From Ecdyonurus torrentis (Eukaryota; Arthropoda; Insecta; Ephemeroptera; Heptageniidae): a stretch of DNA of 64,000 nt. The notes below the pieces were generated by a model. The model was given only the letters and a program-made list of their open reading frames with translations, did not search any database and was not told where the DNA came from. Shown piece by piece: positions 49,846 to 61,145 of the stretch (positions are counted from its first letter, which is position 1; each line of letters begins with the position of its first letter). The stretch covers positions 3,979,413-4,043,412 of the forward strand of contig OX439127.1 of NCBI GenBank assembly GCA_949318235.1, given 5' to 3'. A program made the translations under genes and the position numbers.

Positions 49846-50559
49846 TAATGTATGTTACCAGTCTCTCTCTCTCTCTCTCTCTCTAACCTTGATCTCCATA
49901 CCAAGCTATAGGGTGGTCACATTTATAAAAAAAAGTCGACGCCATATGTGAGCACTAAATAACACTATATAACAGGGGCCAGTATGAAAAAATAGCATAT
50001 TTTGCCAATTTAAAAATAATTAGCAATATTTTTGAGAGCATTGATGTTGTAAAAAGAGGATTAATGGGCCTTTTCGAATCCGACACGACCGCGCCCCCTC
50101 GTGATCAAAAATCTCAAATAGTGGCAAGAAGCCTGTATAGCAATACAAAGCATGTCAATTATGACCCAAAGGACCATTTTATTTGACCTAGTTAAAATTA
50201 AGCCAGGGTCATGAAACTTGCAAGATCTGAAGTAAAACTCTTGCCCTTTTAATTTCTGACGTTTTGAACCCCTGAATTTGCCCACTTCGACCTTATTTAA
50301 GGGGTTGAATAGGGTCGCATTTGCCACCATTTGAGTTTTGAAGGTGCAAGGAGGAACTTTTAATAAAAAACAAACCCCGGGGTATGGATGTTAATTAAAT
50401 GAGCACCTATGGTGCTCCAACAAATGAGGATGCTGAACAAGGGTCTAAATACTTAATTTTCAACCCTTAAGGGGTGTTTCAGGGTTGTTCAATATCGATT
50501 AAGAAGTTCTCCGATTTTGATGCAACGAACGGCGTTACCGGGGTTAATTGACCCTACAA

Positions 50560-50984
50560 AGACGATGGTGACCACCAAAAATTATAAAATTGACCCCTGG
50601 AGGATTTAAGGGTGCCACCCCTGCGAATTAAAGTTCTCTGATTTCAGTGCAATCCACGTTGGTACTGGGGTAACTTGAAACGACTAAGACGCTGGTGACC
50701 ACCAAAAATTGTAAAATTGACCCCTGGAGGATTAGGGTGCCACCCCTGCAAACAAAATTTCTCCGATTTCAGTGCAATCAACGTTGGTACTGGGGTAACT
50801 TGAACTGACTAAGACGCTGTTGACCACCAAAAAGTGTTAAATTGACCCCTGGAGGAATTAAGGGTGCCACCCCTGCGAACAAAAATTCTCTGATTTTAGT
50901 GCAATCAGCGTTGGTATTGGGGTAACTTTAACCAACTAAGACGCTGGTGACCACCAAAAATATTAAAATTGACCCCTGGAGGAT
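50560..50984. repeat. Four 125-bp tandem repeats, left arm
   Basis: Repeats start with gaccaccaaaaa at about 50569, 50697, 50821 and 50949. Confidence 0.88.
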
Positions 50985-51037
50985 GGATTGCACTGAATTT
51001 AGAGAACTTTAATTCACAGGGGTGGCACCCTTAAAAG

Positions 51038-51480
51038 CCTCCAGGGGTCAATTTTACAATTTTTGTTGGTCACCATCGGCTTAGTTGGTTCAAGTTACCC
51101 CAGTACCAACGCTGATTGCACTAAAATCGGAGAATTTTTGTTCACAGGGGTGGCACCCTTAAATCCTCCAGGGGTCAATTTTATCATTTTTGGTGGTCAC
51201 CAGCGTCTTAGTTGGTTAAAGTTACCCGAATACCAACGCTGATTGCACTAAAATCGGAGAACTTTTGTTCGCAGGGGTGGCACCCTTAAATCCTCCAGGG
51301 GTCAATTTAACACTTTTTGGTGGTCAACAGCGTCTTAGTTGGTAAGTTGGTTCAAGTTACCCCAGTACCAACGCTATTGCACTGAAATCAGAGAACTTTA
51401 ATTCGCAGGGTTGGCACCCTTAAATCCTCCAGGGGTCAATTTTATAATTTTTGGTGGTCACCATCGTCTTTGTAGGGTCA
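51038..51480. repeat. Four 125-bp tandem repeats, right arm (inverted)
   Basis: Inverted counterparts centred near 51060, 51185, 51312 and 51448. One has a ttggtaagttggttcaa duplication absent on the left. Confidence 0.88.
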
Positions 51481-52014
51481 ATTAACCCCGGTAACGCCGT
51501 TCGTTGCGTCAAAATCGGAGAACTTCTTTATCGATATTGAACAACCCTGAAACACCCCTTAAGGGTTGAAAATTAAATATTTAGACCCTTGTTCAGCATC
51601 CTCATTTGTTGGAGCACCATAGGTGCTCATTTAATTAACATCCACCCCGGGGTTTGTTTTTTATTAAAAGTTCCTATTTGCACCTTCAAAACTCAAATGG
51701 TGGCAAATGCGACCCTATTCAACCCTTTAAATAAGGTCGAAGTGGGCAAATTCAGGGGTTCAAAACGTCAGAAATTAAAAGAGCAAGAGTTGTACTTAAG
51801 ATCCTGCAAGTTTCATGACCCTGGCTTAATTTTAACTAGGTCAAATAAAATGGTCCTTTGGGTCATAATTGACATGCTTTGTATTGCTATACAGGCTTCT
51901 TGCCACTATTTGAGATTTTTGATCACGAGGGGGCGCGGTCGTGTCGGATTCGAAAAGGCCCATTAGGTTTGCAAGTATATGAAAAAAAAGAAAAGATAAA
52001 ACACCAAATTAATT

Positions 52015-52047
52015 CCCCCCCCCCCCCCCGCTCCCCCCCCCCCCCCC
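52015..52047. repeat. C-run
   Basis: Two c-runs around gctc; longer than at 43011. Confidence 0.9.
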
Positions 52048-52243
52048 AAGAAAAAGAACGTTCTATGCTGAGCAATGTTGTTTATTGCTCTATATAATAA
52101 ACCTCTTTCTCAATGTGTGTCTAAATAATTTGAAAAGAAATGAAAATTTAATGATTCCAAATAAACAGCTGTTGTATGATATTAACCTAAAGATGTAAAA
52201 TTTAAATTCGTGCGTAATCCTGTCATTTCGAGAGTGTGTTTAA

Positions 52244-53495
52244 GGTCTTATATCACATGTAGCTCACGCCAGAAGTTAGCTACCTGTCTCCCCACCACTG
52301 CTTGGAAGGAGGTGGGGAGGGAAAGTAATAAACTTGGCAACGTCGCCGTAATGCCCGCGGGCTACCGCGAAAGAGTGTTATGATTCGCGCGAATACTCAG
52401 GTGTGCGCATACCACCAAATACCACACGCACAGGTGCATGCAGTTTTTTAAAAAACATCTCGCGAGTTGGTAAACAACATCATTACACTCATTATATTTG
52501 TGTCGTGCTGTTGTAAATTGAAACCTTCCATGAAGCGATCTCTTGAACAAAATGTTTTATTTGGGAGGAACTGTGCTAAGCGCAAAGCTTCGAAAAAACA
52601 AAAACTTGTTAAATTACAGAAAGGGAATTTTGGGGCGCGTGTTCCTGTTAAGCCAGAACCTCCACCAAATCCTATAAGTTTTGAAGCTAAGCCTGAAACA
52701 GAGACTCAACCCACCAATAAGCCTTGCCCGATTATTGGGCATATATATCATCAAAAAATATATCATAAAAAAAAAAAAAAAAAAAAAAATAGTGCCAAAA
52801 ATCAGCTGATTCTTTTTACCAACTGTAAGGTAAAACCACTACTTTTTAAAATGAAATAATATTATACAAAATATGAAATACACAATGTAGAACATAAAAT
52901 TTATTAAATAAAAATAATAATAATGAAAAGTTTTTAAGAAGAAATATTAAAAGATACATAATTTACTTTATTTTGTTGATTCTGCAGAATAAAAAACTAA
53001 AACTTTTTTTCTCATGTTGGCATTTCTGACTCCATTATACTCCCTGTGTAAGCACTTCGGCTACGCTCGGTCTTTTGCGAGTGCTTTCGTGAAAATATCT
53101 CGCCACTTGATTTTCTAGGTTGCCAAACGTTCTCAGTTACTTACACTCATCCCCCTCCAGCTAATTTACATAACCAAAATATTTTTTGAAAATTAATATA
53201 AAAAAACCTTATCCTTACAAAAATCTGAAAAAAAATTACAAATAGTGAAATAAAATTCTCTATCATGTGATATTTTTTTTTATATGCAATTTACGGACAC
53301 TTTTTGAGTTATTTCAAAAAAACTGAAACTCCATTTAAACTAATGTTAAATTAATTTTTTTTAAATTTTCTCCTAATTCATATATCTTTTCAAAAATTGG
53401 TATACAAGGGTCTTTTACCTTTATAAATAAACCCTGAAAGTTTGAATGATTTTCCACGGACACTTTTGGCTGTACTTTACATGTAGGATAAGACC
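52244..53495. mobile_element. 1.25-kb TTAA-flanked element
   Basis: TTAA at 52240-52243 and 53496-53499. TIRs: ggtcttatatcacatgta and, inverted, ggtcttatcctacatgta. U0 (36780) and U1 (43222) have an unbroken gtgtgtaagagag or gtctgtaagagag here. A subterminal inverted pair ctccccaccactgc and gaggtggggag lies at 52285-52320. TTAA indicates piggyBac or Kolobok type. The transposase is not recognisable, although one frame might be part of it. Confidence 0.9.
52467..52859 (+). CDS. Unrecognised frame inside TTAA element
   Basis: 130 codons. After a hydrophobic start, a second Met at residue 22 leads into a basic stretch (MKRSLEQNVLFGRNCAKRK, then KKQKLVKLQK) and a Pro/Glu-rich stretch (PVKPEPPPNPI, PETETQPTNKPCP), and finally a Lys run from an A-tract. 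Composition up to about residue 93 is unlike the AT-chance frames elsewhere, so this could be the first exon of a transposon protein. No domain is recognised and there is no paralogue in the window to test conservation. The A-tract end argues against the full frame being real. Confidence 0.25.
   Translation: MVNNIITLIIFVSCCCKLKPSMKRSLEQNVLFGRNCAKRKASKKQKLVKLQKGNFGARVPVKPEPPPNPISFEAKPETETQPTNKPCPIIGHIYHQKIYHKKKKKKKNSAKNQLILFTNCKVKPLLFKMK

Positions 53496-53499
<4 letters not shown>

Positions 53500-53563
<64 letters not shown>
53500..53563. repeat. (GA)n microsatellite
   Basis: Counterpart of 36790 and 43231, cut from its upstream half by the TTAA element. Confidence 0.97.
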
Positions 53564-53567
<4 letters not shown>

Positions 53568-53756
53568 AAATAATATTATATTATACATATATTTTTTTAC
53601 TTTAATTGTAATGAACTAATTATGTACTTTGTGTACACCAAAGGATAAATGTTATCGGTTTAAAAAATTATTAATAAATATCTTTGGCTTAAAACACGTA
53701 AAAGTATGTCTAGCATTACTCATTTAAATTTTTCAAAATCAGTGAAGTAGTTTTTT

Positions 53757-53757
<1 letters not shown>

Positions 53758-53800
<43 letters not shown>

Positions 53801-53815
53801 GAAGAAGAAGAAGCA
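53758..53815. repeat. Poly-A and (GAA)n tract
   Basis: About 39 A followed by gtagaagaagaagaag. The counterpart A-runs in U0 and U1 are shorter. Confidence 0.93.
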
Positions 53816-54255
53816 ACGGTTATGTTGTATGGACATTAATTACATTATTACAAGTATGACTTATACAATAGCAATACTGTATAGGTGAAATGATGCACAC
53901 GAGGTGGCTGCTACACACACGCTTGTATTTCACGAGCATGGGAAAGTTTTGTGAATTACACAAGGAAAAAATAGTTAAATCTTTGCAGCTGCAAATTTTA
54001 ATTAATTTTAAAATAGAAATATTTTTATTGATAACATTACAACTTAGAGAAATAAGTTTTTATTTAGTTTTTATTTCTTCCACTAATGATATATAAAGCT
54101 TTATTTACTGTCTTAAAATTTATTGCACAGTATAGAAAGCTGAATTAAATTATTGCTCAATTTTTTATGAGCTGAAAATATGTTATGTTAATTTTCCTTT
54201 TTTTTTTATATATGCACAGAAATCATGCGATGATTACGCAATGCAGGAAAAATAG

Positions 54256-54560
54256 TATAGGGTGTATCCACATGACGTCATATTAAGTGCGCTTGGAGGC
54301 AATACTGGAGTAGTGAACAACATTGCTCAGTTTAAGACAAACTTCGTTTTTGGGCTATTTTCTTAGAAGAATCGGTAAATTTTGTTTATTGGTATAATAT
54401 TTCTCACATACTTGAGATACAAATTTAACCTATTTACAGCATCAATGCTCTCAAAAATATTGTATAGTATTTTCATACTGTCAAATTGAGTTATTTTCCT
54501 ATGCTGCCCATGATATTGAGTAATCCAACATGGCGTCTACTTTAACATGTACACCCAATA
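54256..54560 (+). mobile_element. TAGGGT MITE, forward
   Basis: Starts tatagggtgtatccacatga, carries tgacgtcat, ends aacatgtacacccaata. Paralogue of 37523 and 44456. Confidence 0.87.
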
Positions 54561-55041
54561 GGTTATAGGAGCGCTTTTACCTAACCACCTGTAACAAACT
54601 GAAGTGCTTTACGTTACTTACAGTGGTTTAGAAATGACAGTTTTTGTTATGTTTATTAGTCTTGCATATTCTAACAACAAATCCAACCTGCTATCATCAT
54701 CAATGCTTAAAATGTTTCTTAAAAAATATTAAAAGGCTTATATGTTATAAAATCTGAAAAGAAATTTTGTATAAATATAATATAAAAATATTAATAATGA
54801 ATCTTAACCCTGTAATTTAACTTTTCATAAATAAAAGGATAATAAATGATTATAGATATAAATGATACTATTAATGGCTGAACTATCGCGATTTTTTCAT
54901 CAGAAAATTTGCATTTTTATTATAATAAATAAATTAGTTTAAATGTATTAATAAATAAAGTCTAAATAATATCTATGTTTTATATAAATTGTGTTTTTGT
55001 GTTTCATTAAATTCTGAATATGTGAAAAAGTTAATGATAAT

Positions 55042-55624
55042 TAGAGAGCGCAAAAAAAGTTGTTGTTTTTTTGGCAAAATAGTTAACTATATAGTTGTTT
55101 TTTTGGGGCAAAATAGTTGGTAAAATAGTTGATTTTTAAGAAATAGTTGATTTAATAGTTGATTTTAATTTTATTATAGTTGAAAAGAATAAACATTTTT
55201 TTTCGTATTTTTTTTATTTTAGATAACTTTTTTCCCCTTTCAAATCATATACATATACATTAAATCTAAGGTAAATACTAGCAGAAAGTGAAATATAACA
55301 TTTCATAAGAACTCAAAAGGCTAGTAATCTATGCATAATTATATAGAAATCAGCAAATGATCCAAGAGCACTGTTACCATGGCAGCTTCGATTTTCAAAG
55401 TAATGGCATACCAAGTACTTTTCAAAATTCCCTACAGTAAAATTTGTACGTCGATCACCAAAAACACCTCTCCACATTACAGGACCGTACTTGAGAGAAC
55501 TGTCTGGTTTAAGGTTTTACTTTAGGGTAGGAGTATGATAATTTTATTTTATATTATTGAATTGAGTTGAAGCTACTGTACCTAAAAATGAAATCCAAAA
55601 ATTCTATCTCAAAACCCCTCAGCG

Positions 55625-55679
<55 letters not shown>

Positions 55680-56447
55680 ACTATCTTGTTCTTCGTGTTG
55701 ACTTTCAATGAAAACTGATTTTTCAGATTTTTCTAGAATGAATTTTACGGGGAAAAAAATATCGCAAATTGACCCATGTTTATTTGAATATACGATTTTC
55801 AATTTTTTTTTTTCGCCGTAAAAGTCTCGTAAAAATCGTTTAAAAAGTCAAATTAATTAAAACTTGATTTATAGAACACATTATTTGTATTTTTTGTTTA
55901 CAAGTTAATCAAGAAAAATTTTGCACATCCTGCATAAGCTTGAAGTTTTGAATCTTTTTCGTGTTAAAGGGGACGTTACCCAACGTCTTTTAACGCTAAT
56001 TTACGGAAGATTTTATTGGAACTGAAACTTTTTGGAGTAAAGAGAATTGTTCTTTGGCTCATTATAGAACTAAAAATTATATAAAATTGAATTTTACGAC
56101 CATATCGCTACCCTAAAGTAGTACTTTAAGTGATAGGTTATTCAGGATGTCTCCGTTTCCAACAGAATTTTCCCAGACTTGGGAAAAAATTTAAATATTT
56201 TTATATGTTTTTTTTTTAATTTCCTTAGAAATGTACATGTTTTTAATGAATCGTGAACAAAAGATGAAAATTGTTGACAAATAGGTAAAAAATGTTGAAA
56301 TAGTTGTTTTTCATAAAAGAGTTGAAAATAGTTGATTTTTAGATGGGGTAAAAAGGTCACAATTTAATGGATCGATGGAGATCTGGTAAAATAATAAGAA
56401 TAGCACCCATAACGCAAATAGTTGAAAAACTATTTCTGCGCTCTTTA
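55042..56447. mobile_element. hAT-like element 3, with nested insertion
   Basis: 1,406 bases with an exact 8-base duplication atgataat at 55034-55041 and 56448-56455. TIRs: tagagagcgcaaaaaaag and, inverted, taaagagcgcagaaatag. The subterminal regions repeat aatagttg and tagttgatttt. U1 near 38314 and U2 near 45232 show the empty site. Removing the nested TTAA element leaves about 790 bases, close to elements 1 and 4. No transposase frame recognised. Confidence 0.92.
55513..56125. mobile_element. TTAA-flanked element nested in hAT-like element 3
   Basis: TTAA at 55509-55512 and 56126-56129. Ends ggttttactttagggtag and, inverted, agtactactttagggtag, with the inverted match continuing through tatg and aaaatt words to about 45 bases. 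A 50-base A-run (55629-55678) is inside. Non-coding. Confidence 0.85.
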
Positions 56448-57157
56448 ATGATAATGTACTTATTATTTTTCAGTAAGAATATGTTAAGTTAAGATGTATT
56501 TTGATAAATGCTATTTGAAGACTGATAATTATATGTATTATGGATAATCAAAATTATGAAACACTCTGACAAGTGATTATTGTTAAAGAACAGTCAGAGG
56601 ACCATGTAAGTGGGTATGTACCTTTTTTGGCCTCTTAATAAATATCAATTATTATTATTATTAAAATGAAAATTAAATTGGCAAAATGTATTATTTGTTC
56701 ATACCGTCCCATGTTATTAAGTGGTCACATATAGCGTTGACTTTAATATGAACGCAACTACCCTATACGATTCATATCACTCAGTCATAGGTGTTTAGTG
56801 TAGATACTTATGTGAAGTACTATAGACAGCACTATAGTCAAGCCAAAGCAATGTAAGACAAATGAGTCATACAGTAAAGAATGTTATACGACATACATAT
56901 ACGTGTTTAGTCTATACACTAGATACGTGCAGTCACATACAAACACTAAGATCGTTTGTTGTCTCATTTCCAGCATCAATACCAGCATGCAATGTTGACT
57001 GAAATACGCACGAACAATAATATAGACAAAATAACTACTGTACTAGCTAATTTTCATATTTGTTCATTACTCATTACAAACTTATTTGTAACAATGCATA
57101 AGATTTACTATAACTATCAAATTGTATTTATTATTATTAAGTTGTACACAAGTAAGG

Positions 57158-57340
<183 letters not shown>

Positions 57341-57663
57341 TAAAATTCTCATCAAGTGACTACTTTACCCGCATGTTGCTTGTTTTTAGAAAAAAAAAAG
57401 TGTTAATTTTTTTTTAATATTTCAGTGAAGTTTTTAAGTTGGTTCATTTCAACTGAAAAGCTAAATTTATTTTCATTGCAATAGTGTCCTAATTGTCGAT
57501 GTTGACAAATAAAATTGTAAAAAGGAAGTTAAGAAAACAAAATCTGGTGTGTCACAAATAATCCAATAAGAATAGAAAATTAGGGGTTTTGATGCTGCAA
57601 TCCCTTACGTATCTGATTGTTTACATTGATATCATATTATTAATACTAAATATATATAATAAT

Positions 57664-57963
57664 GCATGCCCAAGACGTCATATTTAATGCGTTCTGACAC
57701 CATACTGGAGTAATGAATAACATTGCTCAGCATAAGAAAGGCTTCTTGGTTTTGTTCTGTCAGAAATCAGTTATTTTTTTGTGATTATTATTTTTCTCAC
57801 ATTTTTATTTTGAGATAGTAATTGAACTTATTTCAATAGCTTAAAAAATGCTCTCAAAAAAGGGTTCTTAAACTGTCAAAGTTATTAATTTTCTTTTGAG
57901 ACCCATGTTATTGAGTGATACAAAATGCATGGCATCGACTTTAATATTGATGCATAGACACTA
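57664..57963 (+). mobile_element. TAGGGT-related MITE, GCATAGACAC subtype
   Basis: Paralogue of 46460 with the same ends. Confidence 0.75.
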
Positions 57964-57999
57964 AAAATAATTTTTCTTGCTAAAATCAAAATGTATAGA

Positions 58000-58460
58000 A
58001 GATGATATAATTTGCCCTTTTATTGTCGTCAAAACTCGGTTTCCAACGTAAAACTTCGATTTTTTTTTTATACGTCACACAAAATGATTGTCAACATATC
58101 CACGTGGTCTCTCATGTATACAATACAGTATGTGCCTGGAAAACTGGGAGGGAGAAAAAATTCCCCTCCTTCGTCGCTTGAAATTTCCCCTCTAGATAAT
58201 GTTTCACTTTGTATGAAGTTTCATACCTAGTGCTACCTAGGCAAACTACGCCAACTTCTATATTTTACATTTTGGCTAAAATAAGATAAAAAAATATTAT
58301 CCTCTCTCTCTCTCTTGAAGTCTTTACAAGAGTTTGTTCCGTAAAGTATAGTGTATCTCATTAACAGTATAGTGATTGGCTGCCTAACAAAATACGACAC
58401 ATTCATTGGTTGATATTATTTATTTGAGCCGATAAAGGTGCGTCACATGTTGAGCATGGA
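58000..58460 (+). repeat. Array block, counterpart of 46800-47270
   Basis: Same words (ttcgtcgcttgaaatttccc, ggtgctacctaggcaaacta). The reading frame differs from the 46.8-kb copy because of indels, arguing against a gene. Confidence 0.55.
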
Positions 58461-58712
58461 ATTTTTTTTTTATTTTTTTTTTTTTGTGAACACGCCAAAA
58501 AAATTAATACGATTATTTATTTATTTAACTATTTAATAGGTAGACATATAACCTAGAACACAGGTGTAATTGAACCACAGTACTATATACTGCATTGGGT
58601 AGTATTGTAGTTCAATTACCTCACTTAGCTTAAGTGAAGTGGTATTGTAGTTTATAACTATACCTGTTCCAAATTCAAGTGTAACTATTGCAAAATACAG
58701 AATTCATGTACT

Positions 58713-58810
58713 TTCCCCCCGAATAAATCTGACTGCAGCGTTCATGTCTCCAAATGTTAAATATATGAGGAAACTTTAACGCGACCGGTCAGATTTATTC
58801 GGGGGGAGTG
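58713..58810. mobile_element. 98-bp TIR element with TA flanks
   Basis: Paralogue of 47526-47625; TA at 58711-58712 and 58811-58812. Confidence 0.85.
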
Positions 58811-59245
58811 TACGTACTGAATAAGTAGGAATTTATTTCCGTAAAGTTTCATTAATTCTGATCAGGTCAAAAGTTCTAAAGTAAGAAATAACAATGATCA
58901 ACCATATATATAAACGTAGTAAACAGGTAATAACGTCATGATCAGATGTTTTTAACAAAGGAAATATTTCGAAGCTGTCTCAAAAGTTGTGGGTAGTTTA
59001 AAGAATTAAATAAGTATATATTCCATTATTATGCCACGCTATTACTCATTACATTATACCTATCATACAAGAACGCTACGCTCTGTTTTAACTGTATTAT
59101 CGTCTGCAGAAGACGAACAAAAACAAGCTTCACACCAGCACACAAAGAAGGTTTGCTGTCTTTAATTGACAGTAGCATGCGGTGTTCATTAATATATGCA
59201 TCTCAGGTAAGCAACGATACACTTTCTTATTTATAATTATGTGTC

Positions 59246-59468
59246 TACAGAGTGTATGCACATCACGTCATACTGAGTGCGCATTGACGCCATACTGGAT
59301 TAGTGAATAACATTTCTAAGCCTATGTAGCACAAATGTCATTTTTGGACATACTGTTTTATTTAAGAAAAGCTTTCAAAAATAGCGCAAAGTATTATTCG
59401 GGCATGCAACACGTGTTATTTAGTGTTCACATATGGCGTTGACTTTTATATGAATGCAAACACCCTAT
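59246..59468 (+). mobile_element. TAGGGT MITE, short subtype, forward
   Basis: Starts tacagagtgtatgcacatca, ends gcaaacaccctatg. It sits on an empty hAT-like element 4 site (tttataattatgtgtct). Confidence 0.8.
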
Positions 59469-59491
59469 GTAAAGTATGTTACCATAGTATC

Positions 59492-59542
59492 GCTCTCTCT
59501 CTCTCTCTCTCTCTCTCTATCCCTCCCTCTCCCTCTCTCTCT
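59492..59542. repeat. (TC)n microsatellite
   Basis: tc run with ccctc variants; shorter than 48520. Confidence 0.95.
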
Positions 59543-59573
59543 AACCTTGATCTCCATATTAAGCAATAGGGTG

Positions 59574-59863
59574 GTTACATTCATGTTAAAGTTGACGCCA
59601 TTTGTGAGCACTAAATAACATGGGGTGGTATGGAAAAATGAATCATTTTTCCAATTTAAAAATACTTGGTAATATTTTTGAGAGCATTGATATTGTTGAC
59701 AGGGGAATAAATAGATTTTCAGGTATGAGAATAATAATTCTTTAAAAAAAAAATCTTTTCCAAGAAAAAAAAAAACGTTCAATGCTGTGCAATGTCGTTT
59801 TTTGCTCCAGTATGGCATCGAAGCGCATTCATTATGACGTCATGCACATCATGCTCTCTATAC
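59574..59863 (-). mobile_element. TAGGGT MITE, reverse, complete
   Basis: Starts aatagggtggttacattcat, ends atgacgtcatgcacatcatg and ctctata. Confidence 0.83.
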
Positions 59864-60406
59864 AACAAAACCAGTAACAAACCTCAAGTACTACAGTGCT
59901 CTCCATCACTCCACAACTACTTCATATCAAGAAACAAAAGAAGCCTGTGTGCTTTACCATATATATCGCGTCTGTCACGTATATCAAGTTGTTCTACACA
60001 ACGCCACTCAATAAATCTATCATTTTAATAGATATTTTAATATGAGATGCCTATGCTGCACTATGGCGACATAAAGTATTTCTTGTATACACAAGGACAA
60101 AATAAATACGTTACATATAATTATGCTAGCACATTTTGAGCACAATTGTATTCAGAGGACCATGTACGTGGGTTTGTACCTTTGGTTGCCTCTAAATAAA
60201 AAACATTTAGTATTGTTAATATTATTATTAGTATACTAAAATACTTACTATATAATGTACTAACTTATAGCAAAGATTTAGTGCAACAAAATGACAGACG
60301 TAAATTACGTCGCAATTAAGCGTCATATAGAATGTTACTTAGTTTAGTATACAAAAACATTTATGTCGCAGTTTTGGTAATGTAGCAAGTTTACTATATG
60401 TATTAA

Positions 60407-60741
60407 AGGCATAGACCACATAAAACAACATGTGTTTTTTAAAGAATAAACATGAAATGGGATCTTCAAAACTGATGATAATTTTTACCAGAATTTAAAT
60501 GTAGTCCCACGAGAGAGCGTGAAAATACTGTAAAGTATGCAATTTGCGTGAAAATTCATGTTTATGACGTTAGAAACATGCAAAAATTAGTATGAAAATG
60601 TTGTGCGTGTTGCATAAATTGAATTTTCTGATCATTGCTACGGAGCTACAGTTGGGTGTTGAGACAAACTAATATCATTTATGTAAATCCCATCAAGTGT
60701 TTTGTGATATAAATACTTATGTTTTTCTCTGGTCTATTCCT
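60407..60741 (+). mobile_element. AGGCATAGACC MITE, copy 4
   Basis: TTAA at 60403-60406 and 60742-60745. Ends aggcataga-cc and, inverted, aggaatagacc. 335 bases. Confidence 0.86.
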
Positions 60742-60807
60742 TTAAAATTTTCTCCAAATATAGCTATAGCAAGTCGTCACACTTGCTTTTATGAGAGCGA
60801 TGAGAGA

Positions 60808-60808
60808 T

Positions 60809-60894
<86 letters not shown>
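60808..60894. repeat. (GA)n microsatellite
   Basis: About 86 bases of ga. Confidence 0.98.
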
Positions 60895-60897
<3 letters not shown>

Positions 60898-60932
60898 GAA
60901 TCTCGAAAAATATTCCAATACCTTACAATTAA

Positions 60933-61141
60933 AGTATTATTCACATGACGCGTAAATTTGACCCGCGTCAACGTGCGTCGACGCGCGTAACAAAGCTGGA
61001 ACAATGTAAACAAATGGAGCCGTTCACATGTAATTTTCAAAAACCATGTGAACGGCTTCATTTGTTTACATTGTTTCAACTTTGTTACGCGCGTCGACGA
61101 ACGTTGACGCGCGTCAAATTTACGCGTCATGTGAATAATGC
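60933..61141. mobile_element. GC-rich foldback hairpin with TTAA flanks
   Basis: 209 bases, TTAA at 60929-60932 and 61142-61145. Arms of about 90 bases are near-perfect reverse complements: attattcacatgacgcgtaa, aatttgac, gcgtcaacgt, gcgtcgacgcgcgtaac, tgtaaacaaatg, gccgttcacatg. Centre about 20 bases. The 66-codon frame over it (60945-61145) and the minus-strand one mirror the arms and are not genes. Confidence 0.9.
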
Positions 61142-61145
61142 TTAA

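Larger units (their letters stand above)
50064..51963. mobile_element. 1.9-kb foldback element with internal repeats
   Basis: Outer ends atgggccttttcgaatccga and its exact inverse at 51944-51963. Arms of about 920 bases (50064-50984 and about 51038-51963) are reverse complements with few differences; the asymmetric centre is about 54 bases. Each arm contains a GC-richer outer part (cgcgccccctcgtgatcaaa) and four inner repeats of about 125 bases (gaccaccaaaaat, attgacccctggagga, gggtgccacccctg, cgttggtactggggtaactt). It is flanked by TA on both sides (50062-50063, 51964-51965). The pre-insertion site is in U0 and U1. An 89-codon frame is present in both arms with three amino-acid differences, but no known domain. 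Confidence 0.93.
49907..52096 (-). mobile_element. TAGGGT MITE split by foldback element
   Basis: The left part (49907-50063) and right part (51964-52096) together equal the copies at 36343 and 42801; the 1,900 bases between are a foldback insertion. Confidence 0.85.

Noticed and set aside
50560..51480. CRISPR array, because of evenly spaced repeats
   Set aside because: Repeats are about 125 bases, contiguous, mirrored in two arms and lie in eukaryotic DNA; no spacers.
50062..51965. PIF/Harbinger assignment of the foldback element from its GGGCC-like end
   Set aside because: Only a 2-base TA is unambiguously duplicated; a 3-base TTA would need an asymmetric end. Left unassigned.
51589..51966. 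125-codon frame as a host gene
   Set aside because: It lies in an arm of the foldback element and is mirrored in the other arm; no recognised domain or splice context.
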